This document shows positions 1 to 8,301 of a stretch of 64,000 nt of DNA, piece after piece (positions within the stretch are counted from its first letter, which is position 1; each line of letters starts with the position of its first letter). The notes below the pieces were generated by a model. The model was given only the letters and a program-made list of their open reading frames with translations. It searched no databases and was not told where the DNA came from. A program made the position numbers and the translations under genes. Location of the stretch: the NCBI GenBank assembly GCA_900542305.1, contig UQMU01000001.1, positions 1-64,000 on the forward strand, given 5' to 3'. This DNA is from an uncultured Collinsella sp. (GTDB taxonomy: Bacteria > Actinomycetota > Coriobacteriia > Coriobacteriales > Coriobacteriaceae).

Positions 1-52
1 TACGCGGGTTCAACGGTATTATATTGACCACATAGATTTTTAACTTGCATTT

Positions 53-793
53 CTACCCGCCCTTTTCGTAGAGTCGCCGATACGTGCTTAGCGCACCCTC
101 GGCGCGTCCGGCAGGCTTTGCGAAATGGGATCCAGGAGACTTCGGCGCAGCATCATCTTGCGGAATGCTTCTAATGAGCCTCCCATCCTTCAAAAACAGA
201 ATCTCATCGCACAGCCTATCGACCGAATCCAAGATGTGGGATGACATGATGATGCACGTACCAGAATCGGCCAGCTTCCTGAGAATCTCGGAATGCAAGT
301 CCACCCTGCTGGGGTCGAGCGCGTTCATGGGCTCATCTAATAGAAGGTACCGCGCACCCGTCGCATACGCAATCGCCAGGGTAAGCTGCTGCTTCATGCC
401 CTGGCTCAGAGTGCGGATCCTCATCTTCGCGAACTCGCCTATCTGCGTTTGTTCCACTATCTCTTCGATATCGCGAGCATGCGGCCACATATCGCAAACC
501 ATCTTGAGGTGATCTTCCGCACGCAATCCGGGATACAGCAGCGTCCCCTCACCAGGTGCATAGAAGATCATAGAACGGACCTCTCTCGCACCCGTACCCT
601 GCACCTCATCCAGAACGATGCTCCCGTCCACGCGAGGACCCGGCAAACCTGCCATCGCACGCAGCAACGTCGTCTTTCCATGCCCGTTCGGAGCGACGAG
701 ACCGTAGACCGTACCCGGGGCAAACTCAGCGTCCACCGAATCTACGAGCACCTTCTTTCCATAAGAGATCGTCAGCGTTTGAAGGCCAATCAT
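53..793 (-). CDS. ABC transporter ATP-binding protein of a bacteriocin-type module
   Basis: Cytoplasmic ATPase that would energise the membrane protein encoded just upstream. Visible motifs are Walker A (APNGHGKTT, about residue 35), the signature LSQGM (about 130), Walker B (YLLLDEP) followed by the D-loop, and the H-loop SSHI. It is about 246 aa, usual for a single ABC domain. The permease stop and a first ATG form an ATGA overlap at 799-802, but the second ATG at 793 has AAAGGGG at correct spacing, so I start there. The overlap implies translational coupling. The exported substrate cannot be read from this protein; the neighbours suggest a bacteriocin-like peptide or immunity to one. Confidence 0.85.
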   Translation of the reverse strand: MIGLQTLTISYGKKVLVDSVDAEFAPGTVYGLVAPNGHGKTTLLRAMAGLPGPRVDGSIVLDEVQGTGAREVRSMIFYAPGEGTLLYPGLRAEDHLKMVCDMWPHARDIEEIVEQTQIGEFAKMRIRTLSQGMKQQLTLAIAYATGARYLLLDEPMNALDPSRVDLHSEILRKLADSGTCIIMSSHILDSVDRLCDEILFLKDGRLIRSIPQDDAAPKSPGSHFAKPAGRAEGALSTYRRLYEKGG

Positions 794-798
794 CGAGA

Positions 799-3021
799 TC
801 ATCCCCTTTCGATCTTTGGAACACTCAGGCGCACCATCAACGGAGATACGGCGCCCAAAACCACCAGCAGAGCGCCCGATGCGCCGACGACCTCTCCAAA
901 AGGCATCGCGTTCGTCCCTCGCCCAAGGAACCCAATCGTCCCCACCTGGGAAGCGGGATCAAACGAGGCGAATGGAGCCAGCAGCGCGACGCCCATGCCC
1001 GCGCTTTCAACATGAGCGCTCAACGAACCCAACACCAGGAGAACCGCGCAAACCACTCCGGCGACAACGGGGTTGCGGCTAATCGCTGCTGTCAACGCAG
1101 CGACGACGGAAATCACGCCGTATGCCATGACCAGCAACGGAATACTGCACGACACCGCCTCCCCCACCATGGACGTTGTCGAAGCTCCCGCCCGAATGAG
1201 AGCGACGGGATACTCCGAACCACCCGCACCGTTCTTAATCAAGGACACAACCGCAGCGGGAACCATCGACACCAAAAGCAGCGCCAAGCCAAGCAGGAGA
1301 GACAGCGCAACAGCCGTCAGAAAACGCACATGCGCTGTTGCGGGGACTTGGAAAACCAGAAGGGAACGGCACCGCAGGTGGGTGCACGCAAGCGATGTGA
1401 CAACCACGGGCAACAGCCAAAACAAGGAAGGAAGCGCTGCCTGGAGATAGGAAAGGAGGATTAATGGGGGCATCTTCGTACTTAACTCGTAAACCTTGGG
1501 GTCCGGCAAGCTCGCGATCGACTCGAGCAGAAGGGCGCGCGCCTCCACACGAGAAGGAGTCTCCGGCTCGATTCCGATCGATTGCAGGAGGGTCGCATCT
1601 GCCGCGCCCAGCTCGCCTCGAGCGCGCTCGTACGTCGCAAGGCTTCGAAACCCCTCCGCAGGCGTGGGCGCGTACACGAAACCCGAAAGAGCATCTCGCA
1701 TGCCTTCCAGGGCCGCTTTGCCCTCGACGTCCATATTCGCAGCGTCCTGCTCTAGATACCGATCTATTGAACGGAGCTCCCCATCCCTATACCGAACAGC
1801 GGAAACGTCACCAGCGTCAGGAAACACCTCGACCAGAGCCGGGGCCAGCATCGCCGTCGACATTGCAATCGCGCATACGGCGAGGGCAGGAGAATGCAGG
1901 AGCAGCTTCCCCATCGTTCTTACGTATGCAACGGCAGAGGCACAAGCGCTCGAACGGGCTGTCGTTCTCGATGCGGTGAAGGAACCTCTCTCAAGACAAA
2001 TCGGGGACATCGGGCGCGCGCAGCCGCTCTTTCCAGCAACGCAAAGCAGGCTAATTGCCAGCACCTCGATCCCGATTGCGCATACGAGGGTAATCGCGCC
2101 ACGCTCGAAGCAAAGTCCAGGCAGATTCACTATCTGCGTTGTCGGGTACGGGCTATAGGCGCCGACGGTCAGCTCGGTGTTCGCATACGAAAGGGGATTC
2201 AACAGGGCGAACTCACGTAAAGCGATGGATCTTCCGTAATACCCGGGAACCATCGTCACCCCCATCAGGGCACATACGAACACGATTCCAAGCGTAGGGT
2301 TATTGGCAATCTTCACGGCAAGGTGAACGACGAGCGAGATGAACGCCGCCACCAAGAATTGCAAGATGGCCGTCTGTGCGAACACCAGCCAAGCCGGTTT
2401 GATAACCGGAGTCGCATATTGAACGTAGCCTATCGGATAGAACAGCGAGCCCGGGCCATTCTTCACAAGTGCGGCGATTATCCCTGGAAGATTGACGGCG
2501 AAGACGGCAAGCATCGCAAAAACACTCGCCCATACGCTCGATGCAACAAGCCTGCCCAGCTCACCCATCGGTGCCTGGATGATGAGTTTTTCACGTTTGT
2601 TAAGACGCGCGGCAAGGAACGAAACGGCAACGGCCGTTGCGGCCCATAGCAAGTACTCCTTCGATCCGTCATAAAAGGAGTACGCTCCATCCGATACCTG
2701 CAGAAACGGAAGCAGAGGAGAGAGCGGCGCCAAGACAAGACGCCCCGCGGCAAGAGGGTACAGAAGCGCGGGCATGCTTGATGAAGAGGTATAGACGCCC
2801 TCCTCCCCCGCATTCACAAGCGCATCCGCATAGGATGCTGACAATTCCTGCTCAACACGGGTTATTCCCGACTCGAGGTATTCAACCCGTCCGTCGATGC
2901 CAGCCGCGCTCCTGAAGACGGGCAGAGCACAAAGAACCATCAACGCAACAACGACAACACAGAGCGACCTGGAGGAGAGAAGCGACCTAAAGATCGCCTT
3001 CGAGATTTTGAGCATATTCAT
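799..3021 (-). CDS. large internally duplicated ABC-type membrane protein (bacteriocin-associated immunity/export type)
   Basis: About 740 aa with two homologous halves. Each begins with a transmembrane helix and an extracytoplasmic loop, followed by a block of hydrophobic helices. The halves share a recognisable motif: ALVKNGPGSLFYP near residue 190 and SLIKNGAGGSEYP near residue 615. One polypeptide can therefore supply both transmembrane halves for the single ATPase downstream. Size and gene order (small secreted peptide, ~700-aa membrane protein, ATPase) match lactococcin-972-type operons, where this protein is called a bacteriocin-associated integral membrane protein. That assignment is inference. 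I chose the ATG at 3021, preceded by AAGG at 7 nt, over upstream in-frame starts lacking a ribosome-binding site. Confidence 0.7.
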   Translation of the reverse strand: MNMLKISKAIFRSLLSSRSLCVVVVALMVLCALPVFRSAAGIDGRVEYLESGITRVEQELSASYADALVNAGEEGVYTSSSSMPALLYPLAAGRLVLAPLSPLLPFLQVSDGAYSFYDGSKEYLLWAATAVAVSFLAARLNKREKLIIQAPMGELGRLVASSVWASVFAMLAVFAVNLPGIIAALVKNGPGSLFYPIGYVQYATPVIKPAWLVFAQTAILQFLVAAFISLVVHLAVKIANNPTLGIVFVCALMGVTMVPGYYGRSIALREFALLNPLSYANTELTVGAYSPYPTTQIVNLPGLCFERGAITLVCAIGIEVLAISLLCVAGKSGCARPMSPICLERGSFTASRTTARSSACASAVAYVRTMGKLLLHSPALAVCAIAMSTAMLAPALVEVFPDAGDVSAVRYRDGELRSIDRYLEQDAANMDVEGKAALEGMRDALSGFVYAPTPAEGFRSLATYERARGELGAADATLLQSIGIEPETPSRVEARALLLESIASLPDPKVYELSTKMPPLILLSYLQAALPSLFWLLPVVVTSLACTHLRCRSLLVFQVPATAHVRFLTAVALSLLLGLALLLVSMVPAAVVSLIKNGAGGSEYPVALIRAGASTTSMVGEAVSCSIPLLVMAYGVISVVAALTAAISRNPVVAGVVCAVLLVLGSLSAHVESAGMGVALLAPFASFDPASQVGTIGFLGRGTNAMPFGEVVGASGALLVVLGAVSPLMVRLSVPKIERG

Positions 3022-3087
3022 CGCCAACCTTAACCTCATCCAGTCGGAACAGAGGGGCCGAACAAAATGCTCGGCCCTTCCTCGCAT

Positions 3088-3453
3088 CTAGTAGGTGCTA
3101 TAGACAAATTGCCATTTATCAGTTGTGCCAAGAACACCACAGGAGCACATTGCAGCGAGGCGGGATTCCCTATGATGCGCGGATCGGCGATAGCCATTTC
3201 GGTAGGAGATCGTCTTGTAAGAGATGTTGAACATCGAGATGCTGTGCCCGCTTACGCCGCGAGGACAGCTGTAGCTCCAGTAGGTATCGACGACGTCGTC
3301 CGTATACCCGAGGGGCTCAACGAGGGCACACTGGCTGCTCTCCTGGGAAGGAGGCATCGGGGTATCCGCAAAAGCGGGGGCTCCCGGCAGCAACAGACAA
3401 AGAGCGAGGCCGAGGAAAACCAAGAGCTAACACGACTTAACAGTACTGAACAT
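3088..3453 (-). pseudogene. small secreted bacteriocin-like protein (lactococcin 972-like?) with in-frame amber stop
   Basis: A strong ribosome-binding site (GGAGAGG) sits 4 nt before an ATG at 3451-3453. From it the frame reads MFSTVKSC, then TAG at 3427-3429, then continues as LLVFLGLALCLLLPGAPAFA and a mature part. Read through the TAG this is a complete Sec signal peptide with an AFA cleavage site, so codon 9 looks like a nonsense mutation. A TTG at 3423 could still start a 111-aa product lacking the basic n-region. The mature ~90 aa has a WSYS motif, several His/Tyr/Cys residues and ends in VYSTY, loosely like lactococcin 972 bacteriocins. The large membrane protein and ATPase follow immediately downstream, which supports that reading. 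Confidence 0.5.
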
Positions 3454-3516
3454 AATCCTCTCCAATCTAGAGGGGTTTCGGTTGCAGCATGCTGTGATTA
3501 CTTGCCGGCAAAGTCA

Positions 3517-3537
3517 ATTTAACATAAACTGTTAAAT
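3517..3537. promoter_or_regulatory. 8-bp-arm inverted repeat, candidate operator for the DUF2975/XRE pair
   Basis: ATTTAACA and TGTTAAAT flank a 5-bp spacer, 37 bp before the DUF2975 start codon, in a short AT-rich intergenic stretch. Its position between promoter and gene suggests autoregulation by the XRE protein encoded in the same transcript. No experiment is implied; the arms are perfect. Confidence 0.45.
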
Positions 3538-3573
3538 AGTAACCTGAGTTTTTTAAATTCTTCGGAGGTTATT

Positions 3574-4086
3574 ATGAGTTCCGACAATCGCACTCCCCGG
3601 CTTCATTCCTTCCGCATCGCATGTGCGATAGCCTCTGCGACCCTTTGCGCCACCGCCATCGCACAAGTGGCGTTCTCCTTAAAGCCAGCAATCGAAATGC
3701 TCGACAACCCTGTAATTGCAGACTCCCCCGCGTATCCAGCCCTTGCGATCTCGACATTGGTCCCTGCCGTCATCGGTATCGCTACGACCATCCTCAGCGC
3801 CGTTCTCGTGTGGACGATCAAGAGCGGAGACCCCTTCAAGAAAGGGTCTGCGACATGCTTGAAGGTGCTCGGCATTCTCTTCGTTGTTCAAGCTGCCACC
3901 AGCCTCTACGCCGGCTCACTCAAAACCTCCGTTTCGATGTTTGGCGGCGAGGGGGCCGTCGGCGCCCAAGAGATCGCTTCATCATTCGATTGGACCTCTC
4001 TGGTTCTCGGCATCGTCCTGTTCATGCTTTCCCAGCTCTTCTTGTACGCCCGAGAGCTGTACCTCGACTCCGACGAGATTGCGTAA
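3574..4086 (+). CDS. DUF2975-type four-helix membrane protein
   Basis: 170 aa with four hydrophobic segments (about residues 13-35, 52-80, 95-117 and 139-160) and short charged termini, the usual layout of DUF2975 proteins. A GGAGG ribosome-binding site lies 5 nt before the ATG. The next gene, 9 nt downstream, encodes a small XRE-type regulator; this pairing recurs in Firmicutes and Actinobacteria. The biochemical function of the family is unknown; a role as membrane partner or sensor for the regulator is a guess from co-occurrence. Confidence 0.65.
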   Translation: MSSDNRTPRLHSFRIACAIASATLCATAIAQVAFSLKPAIEMLDNPVIADSPAYPALAISTLVPAVIGIATTILSAVLVWTIKSGDPFKKGSATCLKVLGILFVVQAATSLYAGSLKTSVSMFGGEGAVGAQEIASSFDWTSLVLGIVLFMLSQLFLYARELYLDSDEIA

Positions 4087-4095
4087 GGAAACGCC

Positions 4096-4347
4096 ATGCC
4101 CGTAATTGTTCGCCTCGACAAGATCATGGCCGAGCGAAAGATTTCCTCGAACGAACTTGCCGAAAGGATTGGAACCACGCCCGTGAACCTGTCCCGTATT
4201 AAAAAAGGGCATATTCGCGGCATTCGCTTCAACACACTCGAGCAGCTATGCCTCGCCCTTCGTTGCCAACCCGGAGACCTTCTCGAAGTCATGAGCGAAG
4301 AGGATGCCCGAAAGGAGTTCGGACTCGATTGGTCCGCCGAGGATTAG
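4096..4347 (+). CDS. small XRE-family transcriptional regulator (YozG-like)
   Basis: 83 aa, essentially one helix-turn-helix of the compact YozG/Cro type: ELAERIGTTPVNLSRIKKG forms the HTH and QLCLALRCQPGDLLE is the typical following motif. AAGGAAA precedes the ATG and the gene sits 9 nt after the DUF2975 stop, so the two are co-transcribed. It probably binds the inverted repeat upstream of the pair. The stop codon at 4345-4347 is followed without a gap, in the same frame, by integrase coding sequence, so the 3' end of this gene is a recombination junction. Confidence 0.8.
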   Translation: MPVIVRLDKIMAERKISSNELAERIGTTPVNLSRIKKGHIRGIRFNTLEQLCLALRCQPGDLLEVMSEEDARKEFGLDWSAED

Positions 4348-5073
4348 AGGGCGGTCGTACTCGCCCTGCACACGGGGATGCGAATCGGCGAGGTCTGCGG
4401 CCTTCGGTGGTGCGATGTGGATTTCGAGACGGGCCTGATCTCGATCAGACACTCGGTGGCGTACGCGAAGGGAATGGGTTCGTTTATCAAGGACACCAAG
4501 ACCCATGACGCCAGGGGTATCCCCATCGACCCGGTCGGCCTACTCCCCTTCCTGAAGGAGACCCACGAGATCGACTGCGGAAAGCTGCGCTTGCGCGGCC
4601 TTACCGGGGCGGTCGAGATCGGGGACTGCTACATCCTGTCGGAGCCGGGCGCGACCTTCGCGACGACAAGCTATATCCGCAGGGCGTTCAAGACGTTCTC
4701 GGAGACCAACGGCCTCATGGGCACCAACGACGAGCTGATCACGTTCCACGGCCTTCGCCACACGTTCGCAACGCAGTGGATCCGCCAAGGCGGCGATATC
4801 AAGGCGCTCCAATCGATCCTCGGCCACAAGGACGCCATGGCGACGCTCAACGTCTACGCCGACATCGAGCCCATCTCCAAAATCCATAACATGCTGCGCG
4901 CCACGCCGTGCCTTTGGCGCGGGCACCTCGGGCCGAGGGTCGATCCGGGTCCCATGTTCCAACAGAGGATCCAGGAGTCCATCGAGACGCTCCAGGCGTT
5001 CGGCTACGGCATCACCGAGCCGGACGACCGAAATATCGCCATACGCGACGTGAAGACGAACAGTTGGCTCTAG
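4348..5073 (+). pseudogene. tyrosine recombinase/phage integrase, N-terminus missing
   Basis: From the codon after the XRE stop the frame reads AVVLALHTGMRIGEVCGLRW, the start of a phage-integrase catalytic domain. All catalytic residues can be picked out: Arg in TGMRIGE, a Lys in the beta-hairpin (KDTK), HGLRH, LGHKD and the Tyr of NVYAD. The arm-binding and core-binding N-terminal domains are gone and no start codon precedes the domain; the first ATG (4378) lies inside the motif. The ~55 residues after the Tyr are longer than usual and unrecognised. It looks like the relic of an integrated element that recombined into the XRE locus. Confidence 0.75.
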
Positions 5074-5469
5074 CTCACCGAGTACGCGGCAGTGCTGGGC
5101 CCATCCCAACTGAGGTCACGGTGGTCCGATAGGGGCGCCGCCCGCGGCATGCGCCGCGGAGCGGTATCCCCTACCGAAGGGCGGGGATGCCCTCCGCTTC
5201 CAGTTCGGAATCAGCCGTCGGAGGCGTTCGGCTGACTGCGGGAACGGCCTGTCCGCTCAATGTGTTCGGCTGAGATCGGAAATCAACCCAACACGAGCCG
5301 GACACGCGCCAGACGGCTCTTCCCCGTACGGCCTTCCCCCTTACGCTCATGTTGCAGGCATGTAACGCCGCAGCGAGCGCGCCTTTTTTGCGCCAGACAG
5401 GTACAATGATGAACACTGTACCGTAGCGGAGCGCCCCGCGCGCACCGCAACCACGCGAAAGGGTTTCCC
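5074..5469. other. intergenic region with hairpins, possible former attachment region
   Basis: No gene seen. It contains a perfect 7-bp-arm hairpin (CCGCGGC, ATGC loop, 5142-5159), an inverted repeat of TCAGCCG with CGGCTGA near 5212-5236, and further GGCTGA copies. These follow an integrase relic and could be old terminator or attachment-site sequence. A TACAAT hexamer at 5402-5407 may be the -10 of the following gene, but no good -35 is present. Confidence 0.35.
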
Positions 5470-5757
5470 ATGGCCGAGATCTCGTCCTCCCGCATCGTCA
5501 TCACCGTCCTTGGCAAGAACCGCCCCGGCATCGTCGCCGGCGTCACCCGCGTTTTGGGCGAGGCCAACGTCGACATCCGCGACATCACGCAGTCCATTAT
5601 CGAGGACATCTTCACCATGACCATGCTGGCCGACACCGCCGAGTCCAAGCTCGACTTCGCCGAGCTGCAGAAGGCGCTGGCCGAGGCCGGCGAGCTTTCG
5701 GGCGTCAACGTGTCCATCCAGCGCGAGGACGTCTTTAACTTTATGTACCGCCTGTAG
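5470..5757 (+). CDS. ACT domain protein (UPF0237 family)
   Basis: 95 aa, a single ACT fold. The motif GKNRPGIVAGVTRVLGEANVD is characteristic of the UPF0237 group of ACT proteins, found as free-standing small-molecule-binding regulatory subunits. The start follows AAAGGG at 7 nt. In many genomes this family is paired with a UPF0210 protein; here it instead precedes citrate synthase with a 77-nt gap. The ligand is unknown; amino-acid binding is the family expectation only. Confidence 0.8.
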   Translation: MAEISSSRIVITVLGKNRPGIVAGVTRVLGEANVDIRDITQSIIEDIFTMTMLADTAESKLDFAELQKALAEAGELSGVNVSIQREDVFNFMYRL

Positions 5758-5834
5758 CGAACAAGCCGCTCGGGGCAGCTTGACGTCATATCGTCCAAGC
5801 GCGCGGCCCCAAAGCGGACCGGAGAGGAGCGCGC

Positions 5835-7253
5835 ATGGCCTACGACGCCAAGAAAATCTACTACCGCTTCGACGATCACCTGAGCCGCCTGGTTCTGGAT
5901 TACGAGGCGAGCCGTCAGATTTCGCCCGAAAGCGAAAACCTCTACCACGGCCTGCCGACCGCCCCGTACGACGAGGACCTGTTCGTAGAGCACAACGTCA
6001 AGCGCGGCCTGCGCAATGCCGACGGCTCGGGCGTGGTCGCGGGCCTTACCCGCATCTCGGACGTGCACGGCTACAACAAGGTCGACGGCAAAGTCGTGCC
6101 CGATCAGGGCAAGCTCACGCTTCGTGGCTACAGCATCGAGGATCTGGTCAACAACGCCCAGGCCGAGAACCGCTACGGCTACGAAGAGGTCGCCTATCTG
6201 CTCATCACGGGCTCGCTGCCCACCAAAGAGGAACTCGACGGTTTTTGCGGACGCCTGGGTGCTTTTAGGCACCTGAGCGACGAATACGTCCGTGAGTTCC
6301 CCATGACCACGGTGTCGTCGAGCATCATGAATGTGCTTCAGCGCGCCGTGCTGCTGCTCTACGCCTTCGACGCCGAGCCCGACGCCATTACACCCGAACA
6401 CGAAATCGACGTCGCCATCTCCATGCTCGCCCGTCTCCCCCGCATCGCCGCCTTCGCGCATATGGCCTCGGTCGCCAAGCGCCGCGGCTCCGCGGTTCAT
6501 GTGCCGCACCCCACACCCGGCCTCTCCACCGCTGAGACCATCCTACAGGTGTTGCGCGGCGGCATGGCATTCACCCGCGACGAGGCCATGCTGCTCGACG
6601 TGATGCTTATGCTGCATGCCGAGCACGGCGGCGGCAATAACTCCACGTTCGCCTGCCGCGTGCTGTCCTCCTCGGCCACCGACCCGTATTCCGCCTACGC
6701 CGCAGCTATCGGCTCGCTCAAGGGCCCGCGCCACGGCGGCGCCAACGCCAAGGTCGTGTCCATGCACGAGGACATCCGTGCGCATGTCTCCAATTGGGAG
6801 GACGAGGACGAGGTCGCAGCCTACCTGAGCAAGATCCTCGACAAGCAGGCCTTCGACGGCACGGGCCTCATCTACGGCATGGGCCACGCCGTCTACACGC
6901 TGAGCGACCCGCGTGCCGAGGTGTGCCGTCGTTACGCGCGCTCGCTGGCAGCCAAGAAGGACCTGGGCGAGGAGTTCGCGCTCATCGAGCGCATCGAGCG
7001 CCTGGCCCCGCAAGTGATGCGCGATCACGGCATGACCAAGCCCATCTGCGCCAACATCGACCTGTACACGGGCTTTATCTACAAGATGCTCGGCGTGCCC
7101 GAGACGCTTTTTACGCCGCTGTTCGCCGTCGCCCGCATGGCCGGCTGGTCGGCACACCGCATGGAAGAGCTCTTCTGCGCGCACCGCATCATCCGTCCCG
7201 CGTATCGCCCGGTTATCGAGCCGCTGGAGTACAAGCCGCTCGCCGATCGTTAG
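5835..7253 (+). CDS. gltA: citrate synthase
   Basis: 472 aa. It condenses oxaloacetate and acetyl-CoA to citrate. The catalytic elements are visible: His in LHAEHGGGNNST (about residue 262), His in GMGHAVYTLSDPRAE (about 349) and Asp in NIDLYTGFIYKMLG (about 409). An N-terminal extension of about 90 residues precedes the conserved core, longer than in the E. coli type. GGAGAGGAG precedes the ATG. A strong terminator follows. No other TCA-cycle gene is present in the window, so it probably serves an oxidative branch towards 2-oxoglutarate and glutamate. Confidence 0.9.
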   Translation: MAYDAKKIYYRFDDHLSRLVLDYEASRQISPESENLYHGLPTAPYDEDLFVEHNVKRGLRNADGSGVVAGLTRISDVHGYNKVDGKVVPDQGKLTLRGYSIEDLVNNAQAENRYGYEEVAYLLITGSLPTKEELDGFCGRLGAFRHLSDEYVREFPMTTVSSSIMNVLQRAVLLLYAFDAEPDAITPEHEIDVAISMLARLPRIAAFAHMASVAKRRGSAVHVPHPTPGLSTAETILQVLRGGMAFTRDEAMLLDVMLMLHAEHGGGNNSTFACRVLSSSATDPYSAYAAAIGSLKGPRHGGANAKVVSMHEDIRAHVSNWEDEDEVAAYLSKILDKQAFDGTGLIYGMGHAVYTLSDPRAEVCRRYARSLAAKKDLGEEFALIERIERLAPQVMRDHGMTKPICANIDLYTGFIYKMLGVPETLFTPLFAVARMAGWSAHRMEELFCAHRIIRPAYRPVIEPLEYKPLADR

Positions 7254-7277
7254 GACGCAGACCGTTATAGAACCCGA

Positions 7278-7315
7278 GCGTGGCCAGGGCATCACCGCCC
7301 TCGGCCACGCTTTTT
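7278..7315 (+). terminator. rho-independent terminator after citrate synthase
   Basis: GCGTGGCC pairs with GGCCACGC around a GGGC/GCCC inner stem and is followed by five T residues. Confidence 0.85.
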
Positions 7316-7340
7316 ATGCCAGTAGAAAGGATCGCAGCGA

Positions 7341-8183
7341 ATGATTGTGTTTTCCGATATGGATGGAACGCTGCTGACGAGCGATAAGCAGATGAGCGAC
7401 GCCACTTGGGCAATGCTCGACGAGCTTGCGCGCCGCGGTATTGAGTTTGTGCCCTGCACGGGGCGCCCGCTGTCGGGCATCTTTGAGCCTATCCTCGCCC
7501 ATCCTGCCGTGCACTACGCGGTCTGCGCCAATGGTGCCAGCGTCTGGCAGCTCGACGAAGATGCGCCCACCGACACCTCACGTGCTACGCGCATTTTGAG
7601 CCGACCGCTCGACCGTGGCATCGCCCATCGCATCCATCGCATTGCCGCCGGCCACGATGTGACCTTCGATATCTTCGCCGACGGCCAGTGCTTCCTCCCC
7701 CGCTCGCTCTATGAGCGCCTAGACGAGTTCTGCGGCGGCGACCCCCACATCGCGGCTTCGCTCAAGCGCACACGAACACCGATCGACATGGATATCGACA
7801 GTAAGATCGACGAGGTCGAGACACTCGAACGCATCGCCATGTACTGGCACGACCCGGCCGATCGCGACGCCATCGCGGCGGAGCTCGACACGCTCGGAGG
7901 CATTGAGGTCACGCGTTCGTACGCCATGAATATCGAGGTCATGGGCGAGGGCGCCACCAAGGGAACGGCCCTCACATGGCTATGCGAATACCTGGGCGAG
8001 CGTCTCGCCGACGCCTGGGCGTTCGGCGACAACATCAACGACATCCCCATGCTGCAGGCAGCAGGCCACGGCATAGCCATGATCAACGGCGAGCCCGAAG
8101 ACCGCGACGCCGCCGACGCCATCACCGAATACGACAACGACCACGACGGCGTCGCCCGCACCATCATGGCCGCCCTCGCCTAG
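7341..8183 (+). CDS. Cof-type HAD-superfamily phosphatase
   Basis: 280 aa cytoplasmic haloacid-dehalogenase-like hydrolase with a C2 cap. Motif I is FSDMDGTLL at residue 5, the Lys of motif III lies in KGTALTWL (about 210) and motif IV is FGDNINDIPML (about 228). Members dephosphorylate sugar phosphates, nucleotides or flavin mononucleotide, and the substrate cannot be predicted. AAAGGA lies 10 nt before the ATG. A second, divergent member of the same family is encoded just downstream on the other strand. Confidence 0.85.
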   Translation: MIVFSDMDGTLLTSDKQMSDATWAMLDELARRGIEFVPCTGRPLSGIFEPILAHPAVHYAVCANGASVWQLDEDAPTDTSRATRILSRPLDRGIAHRIHRIAAGHDVTFDIFADGQCFLPRSLYERLDEFCGGDPHIAASLKRTRTPIDMDIDSKIDEVETLERIAMYWHDPADRDAIAAELDTLGGIEVTRSYAMNIEVMGEGATKGTALTWLCEYLGERLADAWAFGDNINDIPMLQAAGHGIAMINGEPEDRDAADAITEYDNDHDGVARTIMAALA

Positions 8184-8194
8184 TCATTGGTCAG

Positions 8195-8238
8195 TCATTG
8201 GGGACGTTCTTGAATGACTAGTCGTTGGGGACACTCTT
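8195..8238 (+). repeat. GGGGAC dispersed repeat, left copy
   Basis: 44-bp element containing two GGGGAC(G/A)(T/C)TCTT motifs around a GACTAGTC core. It matches, with about five mismatches and in opposite orientation, the element at 9259-9302. The two copies bracket one HAD gene. Confidence 0.7.
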
Positions 8239-8301
8239 CGTGAAAAGCTGCAAGGACTGTCCCCCACTGCCGGCAGAAAAGGAACGTCCCCAGCTGCCGG
8301 A

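Noticed and set aside
5385..5407. Full promoter before the ACT-domain gene
   Set aside because: TACAAT is a fair -10, but the sequence 17 bp upstream has no -35 character.
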